Assembly: GCA_006384855.1 (NCBI GenBank)
Contig: VCJN01002608.1
Span: 1 to 64,000, forward strand
Reading direction: 5' to 3'
DNA length: 64,000 nt
Source of the DNA: Tetraselmis striata
Lineage: Eukaryota; Chlorophyta; Chlorodendrophyceae; Chlorodendrales; Chlorodendraceae
Shown here: positions 1-11,055 of the stretch, in pieces
How positions within the stretch are numbered: position 1 is the stretch's first letter
Layout: each line of letters starts with the position of its first letter
Translations under genes and position numbers: made by a program
The notes under the pieces: generated by a model
What the model was told of the DNA's origin: nothing
Seen by the model: the letters and a program-made list of their open reading frames with translations, nothing else
The model's database searches: none

Positions 1-87
1 AAAAATAACTTATTGTCGCAATTGATGTAAATAGTGAATTTCTCGTAGCATGTAAATAGCATATAACTAGTACATGATACATACATA

Positions 88-112
88 GGGTTTTAGGTTT
101 AGGGTTTAGGTA
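88..112 (+). repeat. Short TTTAGGG/TTTTAGGG-like motif
   Basis: About three degenerate units of the plant/green-algal telomere type occur here. The run is too short and too internal to be a telomere, and similar two-unit fragments recur near 20536, 43820 and 44333. It is at most an interstitial telomere-like motif and a weak hint of plant-lineage origin. Confidence 0.4.
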
Positions 113-309
113 TATGGTCCGCAACCCTTCTCTCCCCCCGACCCCCGCCTTCTGGCTGTGGCGTGGCCGGTGGGGGTGCAGCACCGTGGGGCGTCCTCCG
201 GCCCCTCCAAGCCCCTTTGCTAGGGCGTGTGCCGTGGGGGTCGCGGTTCCGGCGGGGGCGGTGGTGGTGGGCGCGCGGCGCTGTGATGGCGCGGGTGCAG
301 TCGTCGACG

Positions 310-1430
310 CCCGGCGGAGCCTTGATTGGGAGTTCCGGTGTTGCGATGGCGGCTGCGGACGCACCTACCAGCGGCCCGCCCCCTTGTGCACGCATGTGAA
401 CCATACATGGGATGGAGTCCGACGACCTGGCGGTAGCTGCCATGCACCTCGCCTACGCTGCGACTTTCGCCCCCTCTGTGTATGTGCGGTGCGCCCCACG
501 AGCCGGCTGCCCGCACTCGGCCACCACGCACGTGTTCCATGGCGCGCGAGCGGCGGCCCGTGCCGCCACTTGCGAGTTCTGCAGCCCCCCCCCCCCCCCT
601 CTCATGGCTCTGCCCCCCGGTGTGGCTCTCCCCGCGTCGGCAGCTGGCGTGCGGGCGCTGCAGCGCCAGCACGCGCCGGCTGCTGCCTCAGCCGCCCATG
701 ATGCCGCCCTCGCGGCCACCGCTCGGTGGTGCGCTACCCGCGACGTCTACCGCATGATACCCCGTACGCCGCTCAGGGATACGGGTGTCGGCGTCTGTCC
801 CGCGGCTTGGCATGTCCTCTTCCCCCTGCTATACCGTACGCTGGCCAATGCTGACCGCTTCCCTCCTACCGACGACCGGTCGTACGGGGCCGAAGGCGCT
901 CTCTGCGTATTTGCGGGGCTACTATTGCGACCCTACTCATCCAGCAGCATCGCAGCTGTGCGGAAAATGGCGGAGCAGCGAGTGCGGCGAGTGCGGCTGT
1001 GGGAGGCGGGGGATGCTGTGCGCGCCGGCTTCTCGGTGTGCGGGATGCAGCAATTGTGGCGCGGGATGGCAGCGAGTTACACATTTACTAGATGGAGGCG
1101 GGGGAGCTGCCGGCGGGCACGTCTCGGAGTGCCCGCCGGCGGAAGCGCCGGCGGTCTGCAAGGGCGCGGGCGGCCTCTGCGGAGGCTGCGGAGGGGGCGG
1201 GCGCCGATGCTGCGGCGGATGGGGTGCCGCCGGCGGTGGTAGATGCTCACCGCCGGGCGGCGAAACTCACCGCCATGCAGGAGTTGCGCCGCGCTCGCCA
1301 TGCGCTGGATACCGCCGACCTCGGTATGGTATCCGACGCCGCTGCGGCGCTCCCTGTCCTGGAAGGCCTCCATCCGCCTCCTGCCCCCACCGACCCGGAG
1401 TACTCCGTCCCCCCCCGAGGAACCACCTGA
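310..1430 (+). pseudogene. LINE 1 N-terminal zinc-finger and linker region
   Basis: At about 330-410 one frame reads a C2H2-like finger (C-x4-C ... H-x3-H, with CGRTYQRPAPLCTHVNH). At about 480-570 another frame reads cysteines and histidines of the same spacing (RCAPRAGC ... CEFC). From 1250 to 1400 a third frame gives the Ala/Arg-rich linker RRARHALDTADLGMVSD that precedes the polymerase domain in green-algal LINEs of this type. Fingers of this kind usually bind target DNA or element RNA. The use of three frames shows decay. The open frames at 220-672 and 453-719 on the other strand are GC-rich shadows. Confidence 0.5.
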
Positions 1431-1439
1431 TCTGCGGCG

Positions 1440-2850
1440 AGCGCCGCCGTCGTGGGGTGGCAATGCGGATGAGGTTCGGCGGCAGGGGGAGGACCATAGG
1501 CGGGTCCTGCGCCGCCTTTCCGCTTGGCATGTGGACTGGTGGCAATGGGAGCACATCAGGGACCTAGACGTACCTTCGTGGCGCCTGTGGGTGAACCGCT
1601 GCCTAGCGGGGCGGTGCCACTCGCGCACTGCGGCTTTCTTGGCAAGTGGCACCGTCTTCGCGCTCCACAAGGACGACCCCGCCGCGCGCGAGGAGCGGGC
1701 GAAGACCGGCGAGCCGCTGCGAGTACGCCCGCTTGGCGTCGGCTCCGTGCTGGTGCGCCTGGCCTCCGCGCACGCTCTGGTGCATGTGGGTGCGGATGCG
1801 CGGGAGGCCATGGACCCGGTGCAACGCAGCTTTCAGTCGGGAGCTGGCTGGGAGACGGCGTATATGAGCATGCGGGTGGCGCTGCAGCTTTTCGGCGGAC
1901 GTGGTACTGGTGGGAAAGGGCTACTACTGCTGGATATTCGGAATGCTTTCAACGAGGTATCCCGGGATGCGATACTTAACGGCTTGCTTCAGCACCCGTG
2001 TCTACATGGCTAGATCCCTTTTTTCCGGATGTTGTACGACGTCCGAGCGACATGTACTACTACGCGCCGGATGATCCCGGTACTTTGCGCGCCACCCTAC
2101 AGTCTCTTACGGGTGTGCGCCATGGTGATGTGTTGGCACCGCCATAATTCTGCGTCGCTATCGCGGGCCCGGTGCAAGCGGTTGTTGCTCGTACCGCCGT
2201 TGATACTTTCTGCCAGAGTTTCGCGGATGATTGCGGCGCGGCTACTGCCGCGGCTCACGTTCCGCGTGGTTATTACGAGTATTGTACGGAGTTTTTCAAA
2301 GTCGGACTGGCGGTACATGACAGTAAGACGCGGTACGTTCGTCACCCCGGTGACAGCGCGGCCGAGTTGCGGGCAGTGCGGGCGAAGTTGGCCCCGGGAG
2401 GGTTTCGTACTCCGGCCGACGACCCTGTCCAGGATGGCGCCATGTACCTTGGTGCTCCTATTAGCCATTACCCCGCGTGGATGACCGGTGCGTTGAGGCG
2501 GCGCCGGGAGGCCCACGCCGCACAGTTGGAGCACATCGCCTCCTTTGGCACGTTGGGATACGGCTGTGACCATGAGGCCATGCCGCTGCTGGTTGTATGC
2601 GCCGTGCGGCAGACGGGCTTCCTCAGCCGCATGATGCCGCCGTCCGAACTGGACCCGTTCTTGGCGGCCGTAGACGCCGCCAACATTTCGGCTGCATTTT
2701 CTTTGCTTGGTATGGACGCTTGCGACCAGTCTACACAGCGCATGGAGGCTGCGATTGTCCAGATGAGTATGCCCGCGGATTTTGGCGGTTTGAATATGGC
2801 CTTGCTTCAGTATGAGGCCCCTGCGGCGTTTATTGAGCGTAATCGGTTGT
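1440..2850 (+). pseudogene. LINE 1 reverse transcriptase domain
   Basis: RT landmarks are in the expected order. VRPLGVGSVLVRLAS (about 1720) matches the fingers motif PIAVGxVLRRLA. LLLLDIRNAFNEVSR (about 1920) holds the first catalytic Asp. A GVRHGD motif (about 2115) corresponds to G-V-x-Q-G-D. FADDCG (about 2222) holds the catalytic Asp pair. FGGLNMAL (about 2785) matches the thumb motif. A stop near 2011 and frame changes on both sides of the GVRHGD motif break the domain. FADD with DIRNAFNEVSR points to a non-LTR polymerase rather than an LTR or DIRS one. It would have carried out target-primed reverse transcription. Confidence 0.7.
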
Positions 2851-3814
2851 CATGCCAAACCTTATACGGGAGTACGGGCCCGCCCTCGGCCCCTTGTACG
2901 AGGCGGTTTGCGCCGAGGTGTCGTCCATGGCTACGAGTGCTATGCCATGGGCGCGCGAGACGCGCCGCGTTTACAAGAACGTACGGGCCCTCACCACGTT
3001 ACCGCAAGAAGATGTGCGGCGCGCGCGTGCCGCGTGCGTGCGGGCACGCCCACGAGATCTTCGAGTTACTTAAGGTCGGTAATGCTACGACCACCGTTGC
3101 ACCGGATCCATCAGCTGGTACTACTACGGCCCGTACGGGTACGGGTACTGGCGGAGGATTGCGCATCACCACATCTCCTCTTACGGCCACTCCCTCTGGA
3201 GTTGATAATGGTGAGGCCGCCTCTGTTGCCCAGCAATCGCTTCCTATCGGTGGTACGAGTACTGCTAATACCGTTACTACATGCGCTTATGTAGCTCTCA
3301 AGATACCGTCGCCCCGCGAGCTAGTGGCTCCCCCTCCGTCAGTGGCAACTCCTTCCCTACTAGAACCGCAGCCACACGGTACTACATCTCCGCCCTCGGG
3401 TGCGGGTACGGGTGTTGCCTCCGATGATCAACCTTCGACCATGGTTGCCCAACGCCAACTCAGCTGTGCGATTCGCTTGCGTGACTTCGTGGCCCTCGCT
3501 TTTGGCTTCCAACGTACGTGTGCCGCGGCGCCTCGCGACTTGATACCTTGCGCTTGTACATCGCGTGCGGACTGGGCTCCCTATCGCTTTTCCAGTCGGA
3601 TCACGAGTCAGCCGCCCGCAAGATTCCCCATGATGCCTATTCGGCCGCCGTTGCGCGGGTGCACGACCTTCGCCCGCTCGGGGGTTCCGCCCTTGTCACA
3701 TGCCATGGCCCCACGTGTGGTATTGACCCCTTATGGCTTCGGTCTACGGATGGCTCGAACCGGAACGCTACGGATTTTGTCGTGGATCAATTGCCCAGCT
3801 GCCCCGTCGCGAAC

Positions 3815-4534
3815 TACAAGCACCGCATGCATACCGCTTTGAAGAATCGGTGGGCTTCCGTGGCGATTGAAGCGGGGGCGGTAGGTGCTCGACTGGGACC
3901 GCTCGGGAGTCGGCGACTTGACCCTTGAGACAAGTGGACTGCGCCCAGGGGACCGCTCGCGGCCGTTTGACTTGACGCTGGCGGGGTGGGGTTGGGGGGG
4001 GGGGGGGGGGTCGTGTGATTACATGATCGATTTCGCGTGCGTGTCCTCCACGACCCCTGCTTGGGGCAACGACCCCCGCTGGTGCACCCCGGGATCGCGG
4101 CGACAGAGGCGGAGCACAACAAGTTGGCGGCGGACCGGGCTTCTTCCACCCCGGTTCCGGGTGTGCACCGGTACTACCCTTTTGTGGTTGAGGACCGCGG
4201 TCGCCTCGGAAAATCCGTTTTGACGGTGGTCTACATCTTCGCGGTGTTGCTTGTTGTGCGCAACTTCCTTAGCGGTCCTTCCGCCCCGACTTCATGCTTT
4301 CTGCGTGGTCAGTCCGTACCAGCTCTTCGGAACTTTGTCGCCAGCCAACCCGCTGAGTTCCGCCATCATATGTCGCGCACGCGGCGGGGGTTGTTGCAGC
4401 GAGTCTTTGCTTGCGTGCATGGTACCTTGGGCGGCATTCTCTCTGCCGGAGTGCAGACGACCAAGTATGGTGCGTCTGCTCGTGGTCATTCCGCACCCTC
4501 TTGCGGTGTTGTTTCCACCTCGCAATTGATGTAG
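3815..4534 (+). pseudogene. LINE 1 C-terminal restriction-like endonuclease-type domain
   Basis: The frames in this stretch read YKHRMHTALKNRWASVA, then LRPGDRSRPFDLTLAGW, then DYMIDFACVSS, and, after a frame change, HNKLAADRAS ... YYPFVVEDRGRLGKS. The R-P-x-D strand, the later D-F-A strand and the closing YPFVVExxGRLG block follow the layout of the PD-(D/E)XK-like domain at the C-terminus of site-specific LINEs. A G16 homopolymer at about 3994-4009 lies inside the domain. Assignment as an endonuclease is by motif order only. Confidence 0.45.
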
Positions 4535-4639
4535 GACGTTTTCTATATTGCCTTTTCGGGTGATTTCCTGATCGCCTTTTGCAGCTAGCTAATGTAACTA
4601 TGATATATATGTGTGCTCGGTACTTTCCAGCCCCAGATG

Positions 4640-4643
4640 TATA

Positions 4644-4680
<37 letters not shown>
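4640..4680. repeat. (TA)n microsatellite
   Basis: Alternating TA with one G interruption at the 3' end of LINE 1. It may be the degenerate 3' tail or target of the insertion. Confidence 0.8.
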
Positions 4681-4682
<2 letters not shown>

Positions 4683-4860
4683 TGAGCTAGGTGGCGATAT
4701 ATATCAGATAATGCAGGAGGCGATATAAATCAGATAATGCCATACGATGACAAGGCTGACGTTTAAGCCTTCTGCCCGACTCTCCACGGTGACGCTCTTT
4801 CCAGTGAGCGTGCTGCTATATGTCGGCACGGTCTGGCGACCAGCGCTGACGCACATAATA

Positions 4861-6206
4861 CACCCTCCTCATAAGTCCGGGTTTTGTATTTTCGATCGCA
4901 AAGCGCATGCATGGGCGAGGATAACGCCGGCTGCATGTGCATACATGCTAACTACAGCGGGAATAGTTCGGGCAAACGCCTATTGTGCGCTTTAATATAC
5001 CCACCCGCGCGACAACACGATCATTTGCGGGCGCCCTTTAAAAACACGCGAAATCAGTGCATGATGCGTTGGCGCTAGAAAATTGTGGGTTGCGCCAACC
5101 GTCCAAGCGTATGGAAATAGCGGAACTCGTCGCACCAAACTCGGTGAATACGGCCCTTGGCATAAGTTGCACACACCGTGCGTGTAGGCCACTGAAAGCA
5201 TGTCGCTATAGGCACGACGTGACACCCCAACGACAAGTTGGCCATTGTGGGGAGCAGTTTTGGGGTGAAAATGCTGCTGTTTCTGTGGCGAATGCACGTA
5301 GGAGAGGCGCTCGATGGCCCCCTTGGTGTAGGGCGATGCTCTACTATGGGGGCGCGTGGTGGAATGCCAGTTGCACCGTTTCGTGGGCGGGGTGGCGCGG
5401 TAGGGGCGTGGACTTTAATTAATATGAAATTCCTTGAAAATGCTGTGGAAAATGGCATTTTGGCTGGTAGATGTGTGTATCGCTAGGAGGCGGGACATGC
5501 CAAGTGTTGGTGGTCCGTGGTCATCCCCACACATAACGCTCTCGCACAGCCGAGTATGGGGCTTAGACACGTACTTGGCGCAAAGCCACGCGCCCGACAT
5601 GGGTGGGCACATGAGGCAGTGAGGGGCAACTTGGATGATCATCTTTGGGGATTTTCCGGGGTTCCCAAAAATCGATTTTTTGATTTTGAAAGACTGGTTT
5701 CGACGCAAATTTGAACGAGCGATTGCGTGGTATTTTTTAAAAACAATTGTGAGCAAACCCTGAGAAGTTATAGCGTTTTAAAGCCAAGGGGGTGTTGCTA
5801 AGCGTGGCCGACACTGGTGCCATGCCAGTATCGCAACGCGACATGTACTAGCCGCCGCCCACACGGCTGCACCCCAACCAAATGCAGCCGAGCCCCTCAC
5901 CAATGTGTTTCCTCACGCGTTCATGGCCATCCCGCCGCTTGGTTGTCTATTCACGCGCGTCGGCGTGTGCGTGATACCGACGCTGGTTTTGGTGCAGTTG
6001 GAGGCGACGCCCATCCACGCACCAAGTGCAGCGTGACACCCTAGTCAAAGGTCTTTAAGCTTCGGTTTTGAGCCACTCGTCATGCAGGTCTTATAAAACC
6101 CTCTGAGATTCCAGGGTTTCATCTCATATACCCTATGGTCAGGTACCCTAGACTTCTGAAGTCTTGAGACTGTCGAAAAGGGACCCCAAACTTATGGGGA
6201 GGGGTG
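4861..6206 (+). mobile_element. 1.35 kb terminal-inverted-repeat element, copy A
   Basis: The two ends are inverted copies of one another: the left end starts CACCCTCCTCATAAGTCCGG and the right end, read on the other strand, starts CACCCCTCCCCATAAGTTTG. Both ends are flanked by TA, compatible with a TA target duplication. Nearly the same sequence is found inverted at 12060-13406 and, as a fragment, at 11659-11883. No reading frame resembles a transposase. The 120-codon open frame at 5057-5422 recurs in copy B, but it shows no known motif and its conservation follows the DNA identity. This is best read as a non-autonomous DNA transposon (large MITE). The superfamily is unassigned; TA flanks would fit Tc1/mariner-like elements. 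Confidence 0.7.
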
Positions 6207-6339
6207 TAGTATACATATAGCAGCGGGTGGCGGTAACCTTGTAACCTATATGTTTGTATTGTTAAAACTCTGAAGCCTCTCGTCTTTGCACCACCACTGC
6301 ATACCACCTTTTTTTGTTCCCCACAGTCTAAGCGCGTGA

Positions 6340-6739
6340 GACTGCATGGACTGTGCAGGCGGTGGCCTCGGGCGCGGCGGACCTGTACACGCGGCAGCTG
6401 CTGACCATCCCCAAGCTGTCCGCCGACTTGGAGTACTTCAGCAACGTGCTGAACGCAGTGAGCGTCGCCATCCACCCCACGCTGGCAACCATCCACCTCC
6501 CCCCCCCCCCCCCTTTGCGCCGTCTCCTTGAAGCGCTGCTGACTTTTCATCGGCTGCATCGCTCGCGCACAGCGCCGGGCTAAGGCTACCCCACGCATGC
6601 TGCCGCCATTTCATGCCAGGTTGCGGTGGGCCTCCCAGCAGCGGATTTCGCAGGCGCCGCTGCCGAGGCGCTCCGCGAGTCTCATGTGGAGCGCAAGACG
6701 CTTGAAGCGGTCGCGGCCATGCTGGGCCTAAAGAGGTAA
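6340..6739 (+). CDS. COG7: COG7-like 3' end (partial or broken gene)
   Basis: COG7 is a subunit of the conserved oligomeric Golgi tethering complex. An exon starting at about 6340-6353 reads WTVQAVASGAADLYTRQLL and then IPKLSADLEYFSNVLNAV. This resembles the C-terminal COG7 block WTDTVARGTM...AILQIPELS...DIDYLINVMDALGL, minus the usual 8-9 residues between IPxLS and D(L/I)xY. A second exon, 6620-6739, opens after the acceptor CCAG, reads VAVGLPAADF (compare VSKGLPRRL) and stops at TAA 6737-6739. The first exon runs straight into a C15 tract at 6499-6513 with no GT donor before it. No 5' exons are recognisable upstream, where the 1.35 kb element and LINE 1 lie. It may be a truncated copy, or the end of a gene with a very long repeat-filled intron. 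Confidence 0.5.
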
Positions 6740-8314
6740 CCGGGGCTGCCGGCTCACGAAGATGCATGTGTGCAGCGACAGCCAGCAAGCGGGGAATCCA
6801 GCCAGGTTACGGGGCACAGTCACCCTGCTCGCCCGATCCTCTCAACGACCCCTCCGGCTTAATCTCTTCGCAAGCGCTTCGACAGCTGGATGGTGCCGCG
6901 AACTGTCGTCCACAGTAGTAACTATTTGGAGCAGCGACTGCATTCGCGCGGCGCGCTGCTGCCGGCTGCGCTGTGGACCGCACGCCAACACCTTGATTAA
7001 TAGTAGCTGAGAGCTGCATTAGTTTGGAGGCACCTAATACTATTCGGTGGCAGACGCTGCAAGTTGGCGCTTTCCCACGTTAGACATGGCGCTTGTGTTC
7101 GTGGGTGCGCCGATGGAACACGGACATCTATCCTTTAATCATACTTCTAGCTAGATGCACTGTTGCAGGTGGCGACCAGTTCGTTTTCCGGAGTATGTGC
7201 ATTGAATTTGCATTTCAACTGGATTTGGACGCCAAATTACTAGTGAAATCAAGTGACCATAATCGGAATTCACAAAATTCTTCGGGATCAGCGCAATTAG
7301 TGACGGAATGATACCATGTCAAGCGACGTTCCCCTCAGAGAATCTGAAGAATGCAACCTCAGTGCTGCGCCAATTTGAATCAAGTTCAGCACGAAAGCGT
7401 GTCGTGAGTGTATCGCATACAGGCATGTTCATGTCCTGAATAAGCGTGCGTTGAATTTTGATATAACAGTGAGCTGACGCGTAGGTTTCCTAAGCTCATG
7501 ACACGTTAGTTTGCCACAAAAGTGCGCTTAGACACCCACTGCCCAGCGCACAAGTGTGTGTTACGTTGGTACCCGTGGTAAGCGGACAACTTTTAGGATT
7601 CGGCGGCATGATTAAGGGAAGTCGACTTTACCTCTGTCAATCCACTTGAAAGCTCCTTCAATCAGCCTACTACCAATCTGATTATTGAATCAATCTACAA
7701 TCTACTTTGAAGAGAAATTTATAAGAATGTGGTGCTATTTATTTTAGCGACAATATATCCCATCTGGCCCACTTTGAGAGATGAATGCGGATTGATATGC
7801 ATGGTAATATTCAAGCATCACGCGATTACTTCGCCGGCGCTGCCATTTCTTCGGCAAACATTGACGGTCTTCAGAGTGCACCGGCATACATAACAAACCA
7901 CAAACACCTCGGATTGATTGGGTGGACATCCCTGGCCTCAAGCCACCCGACAGCGGCCCATGCATTGATGACGCATGAGTGACATCTTTCAGAGCCTCCC
8001 AGTTTGATGGTAGTTTGATTTCACAGAAGAAAATGTTCTGTTTTTCCAACAGATTGAGCCGGCTGTGCCGGGCGTTATTAAGACTTTATTAAGAGGTCTT
8101 TATTAAGAGGTCAACGCACATAGGATTTGTAGGAGAAAATGTATAGAATAGTCTTTCAATATTGGCTGCTAGTTTATTCGTGCTGATTATTTGCACTGTC
8201 CGGGCAGTGCTGAGCAGGGGCTGCTCTGGTCAGCATGGCAGCTCGATGATGGCTCCAGCAAAAGCTTGATCGACCAGTGATCAACGCAGGCCGTCAATTG
8301 GGGTGCCTGGGTCA
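6740..8314. other. Intergenic region between convergent COG7 and DUF506
   Basis: I see no convincing gene. The base composition is more AT-rich than the flanking exons. A small direct repeat, TTTATTAAGAGGTC, occurs twice in tandem at about 8083-8112. The 72- and 101-codon open frames at 7093 and 7744 have no recognisable motif. Confidence 0.5.
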
Positions 8315-10950
8315 TCACACGGCTTGCGCAGCGCGGGAGTCGGGCAATGCGAGGTCAGACTGGGAGAGGAAGCCCTGGCGGCGCGGGGTGGAGGGGAACC
8401 ACTTGGAGTATAGCGCGTGCATGCGGCGCCAGGGTGGGATGGGCATCATCTGCGAGTTGAAGGAGGCTGAGATCTCCGCAGCAATGATGTCAACAATGGT
8501 CTTGAGCGTCACGCGCGACCCAACAAACACATCCGGCACCGCCTCCAGGACGCAGCCGTAGCCAGCAGTGGGCGACGCGATCACAAACTGCTCGCGGAAG
8601 GCAAGGTCGACGATCCGCAGCGACTGGTCATCGCAGCCTTCCGGCGGCATGCAGGCAATGAAGGTGTGCTTCAGGCTGAAGTGGACGGTTCCTGGCGAAT
8701 AGTGCGCGGAGGAGACGCGGACTTTGGCGAGGTGGCCGCGAGCGCAGAGCTCCGCCGCAAGGCGGTCGAGCCGCGGAATGAGCGAGTCGCCACCAATCAG
8801 TTCCTCCACGTCAGCCCGGAGCTGCAGAAAAAAAGCGTCATCAGCCTCACAGCCATCTTTTATTCATTTGGGGGGGGGGGGTGAGGTTCCTAGTAGCCAT
8901 TTTCTACTAAGGATTGATACATCCTGTTGGCCTCTGGTGCCAGCCGGGCTGACCTCGGTGCATCTCTCATCACCTAAACCACTGCTGGTACTTGAAGGCT
9001 TGATGGAGGTACAGTAATAACTGTGCTAATTGACAGCCTTTGTTAGCTACCACGGCGACTCTGGGGCTACCTCGTGATTATCATTTTCGTTATCAGGTGG
9101 TAATTGTATACGTTAAGTCCCGTCGATAACCGAAACAGCTTTCCACCAAACACTGAAAACATTACAATTGTACAAGGCTCATGTATAATAGTTATATTGT
9201 AGTCATAGTGTTCTCGTACAGAGCGGCAGGAGCGGCGGTTACAGGCTGGTGCAATTTTCCATGTCACTGGTTGCAGAGGGGGGCTGGTGGTCGCAGGCGG
9301 CCAGAGACAGGGCTCACCTTTCGATCGTACGACGTCCTTCCCGTCATGCCTAGCGACATCGAGATGGCACTCTGCGTGTTCTTCAGGGATGCCCAGTTGA
9401 TGGCGGCGCCGCTAGCCGTCTTCGGCATGGAGGATAAATCGTCAACCTGCGATAGTGGCACACAACGCGATATTGGTCAGCGCCGCCGCCGACATGCCCA
9501 CGGATGCACAGGGCAGAGCGATGCAAACAAATATTAACTAGCACATAGATTTGCAGGGTGCACTCGGGTACACACCCGTACTTGTATAAGGAGTTGTGCT
9601 ACTCTTGTCAACCTACCACAAAATAATCTTAACTAAGGATTACATGTAAAGCCAAAGAAATCATTTAAAATTAGTGTTACTACTAATGATGCGTGTGCTC
9701 GTGCCCACTCTGCGTCTTCTCATGTTACTGCTTCCACCCCGCAGTCGATGTAGAGGACCTTTCTGATTGCCTTTTATTTTGGTGATTTCCGATATCGCCT
9801 TCTGCTGCTAGCTCATGTAATTATATATATAAAGCCCCAATAAATCCGAGCACACAACATAATCCTTACTAAAAGTAAAAGTTAAGTTCGCCCCGGGACA
9901 TCGGCCGAAGCCGCCCCAGCACTTGACCTCTTGCGCCAATTGCAGTCGTAGGTCTGGCATAGCCCGTAGACCATTGCCTCATTCGAACCCCGAAGAGCTA
10001 ATGCATCAACCGGATAAACCCAGGACACGCCGGGACGATATTGCCGAAATACATTGGCCAGGAATCGATACCGGGACCTCTCGCTTACGAGACGACCGCT
10101 CAACCGACCGCCGGACAAGGGATATACCTTGTCTGGCATAATCCCTACTACGAGGGAATATAAACACGATGAGTACAGCACGTGCGCAGTATTTACTTTT
10201 TCCGGCGGTCACATATAAATATGCGGTACAATCCTTAGTGTGGAGCTGTGGTACTGGTACGGTACCAGTACCCTGGGCCTAATTAGCGGTACAGCAGGTG
10301 CCGTACTGTAGCACTGGCGACCACTGGTACAGCGACAAAGTGTCGGGTGATTCAAGCCTACAAGGCCGCAAAAGACGTCGCATAGCGTATGCTCTGCGCT
10401 TGCTAGCAGCACAGGATGGCTTCCGCAGGGAGCCGAGAGTCACCGGCCGAGTCAAGCAAGGCGGGCGGAACGTTGCGCAGGCGACCTCGCCGAAACCAAG
10501 GCTTGCAACAAGAACAGGGAACGCAGATGCTCGAAGGGGCAAGGTGGAATTTATTCGCGGAGCTCGTCGTACCTCGCAGTGGAAAATTTCGGAGAGGTCA
10601 GATAAGTCCGAGTGTGCGTCAGACGCCACGCCAGCTGCAGCGCAGCTAGCACCGTGTGCCGTAGTGCACGCCCCCCTAAACATCCCCGGGACTGCGACAG
10701 GGATCCTCATCTCGAAGGAATTTCCGTTATCATGATCGCGTGGCTCCCCTTCCGGCGCCGCGGTCGCAGACGAGCGACCGGGGAGATCTCCAGGGGTGTG
10801 CTGATGACTGGCGGGGGCATCGGGATGTGGCCCCATCCCCCAGATGCCTCCGTCCGGATCGCCCTTGCTTCGGCTTGTGGAACCAGCCGAGGCCATGCGC
10901 GCAGCTGATAGGCGGGATGGGGGATTCGAGATGCGAGTGGTGAGGGCCAT
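8315..10950 (-). CDS. DUF506 (PDDEXK-like) family protein, three exons
   Basis: The exons are 10950-10573 (ATG start), 9446-9318 and 8821-8315 (stop TGA). Donors are GAG|GTACGA and AAG|GTGAGC; acceptors are ATCGCAG and TTTCTGCAG. All junctions are phase 0, giving 337 residues, a usual length for the family. The last exon holds the diagnostic DUF506 (PF04720) core: LRIVDLAFREQFVIASPT, then VPDVFVGSRVTLKTIVDII, then the MPIPPWRRMHALYSKWF block, like the plant PPWRKxxYMxAKW signature. Exon 1 is Ser/Pro/Ala-rich, probably disordered, and ends in an acidic SDLSDLSEIF segment. DUF506 proteins are plant/algal and of unknown biochemical function; plant members have been linked to root-hair growth. 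The first intron holds a LINE tail and a tRNA-like repeat. The assignment of exon 1 rests on the TATA box, splice consensus and phase only. Confidence 0.7.
9640..9860 (+). mobile_element. 5'-truncated 3' tail of LINE 1 family
   Basis: The sequence follows positions 4465-4620 of LINE 1 closely: the last codons (CTTCCACCCCGCAGTCGATG then TAG), the 3' UTR block GGTGATTTCC...GCCTTCTGCTGCTAGCT, and a TA-rich end. It differs by scattered substitutions. It lies in intron 1 of the DUF506 gene, antisense to that gene. Only the last ~150-200 bases of the element were inserted, as is typical for LINE truncation. Confidence 0.7.
9872..10210 (-). repeat. tRNA-like / SINE-like sequence
   Basis: On the minus strand an A-box-like CGGTTGAGCGG (about 10107-10097) is followed by a short stem TCTCGTAAGCGAGA and a B-box-like GGTATCGATTC (about 10073-10063). 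The A-to-B spacing is roughly ten bases shorter than in a functional tRNA, so this is not a clean tRNA gene. A second B-box-like GGGTTCGAATG lies near 9990. Pol III-type boxes without a full cloverleaf are what a tRNA-derived SINE or tRNA pseudogene would show. No second copy is visible in this window to prove dispersal. Confidence 0.35.
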
Positions 10951-11046
10951 CGTATCAGAGGGAGGGCAGTGGCAGTGGGGGCCGAGGGCGAGCGTTGTTG
11001 CTGTGCGTGTGCAGTCTCACTGTGCCCGCTAAACGAGCTCGCCCCC

Positions 11047-11055
11047 TTATATAGC
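11047..11055 (-). promoter_or_regulatory. TATA box of the DUF506 gene
   Basis: The minus strand reads CTATATAAG about 97-105 bases upstream of the ATG at 10950. That leaves room for a start site about 30 bases downstream and a 5' UTR of roughly 70 bases. This and the strong donor at the end of exon 1 are why I take 10950 as the start. Confidence 0.55.

Larger units (their letters stand above)
110..4625 (+). mobile_element. LINE-like (non-LTR) retroelement 1, degraded
   Basis: This plus-strand element carries, in order, an N-terminal zinc-finger region, a reverse transcriptase, and a C-terminal restriction-like endonuclease-type domain. Coding signal moves between frames several times, so the copy is not intact. 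The coding part ends at a TAG near 4532. A short 3' UTR follows, ending in TA-rich sequence near 4620-4680. Tails of the same 3' UTR recur at 9640-9860 and 31795-31855, which supports 5'-truncating insertion as in LINEs. The exact 5' end is not seen; coding-like sequence begins shortly after the TTTAGGG-like motif. No long terminal repeats are visible. Confidence 0.7.

Noticed and set aside
1-40. Tail of a preceding LINE 1 copy
   Set aside because: TCGCAATTGATGTA matches the end of LINE 1 over 14 bases, but the following 3' UTR sequence does not match.
88-112. Telomere end
   Set aside because: Only about three degenerate TTTAGGG-like units, with unrelated sequence on both sides.
2172-3842. 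One 556-codon gene
   Set aside because: Only the first part reads as RT; the later part is a different frame from the LINE coding signal and is a shadow.
5057-5422. Protein gene inside the 1.35 kb element
   Set aside because: The frame is kept in copies A and B only as far as the DNA is, and shows no transposase signature.
10063-10145. Functional tRNA gene
   Set aside because: A- and B-box-like motifs are too close together and the acceptor and T stems do not pair properly.
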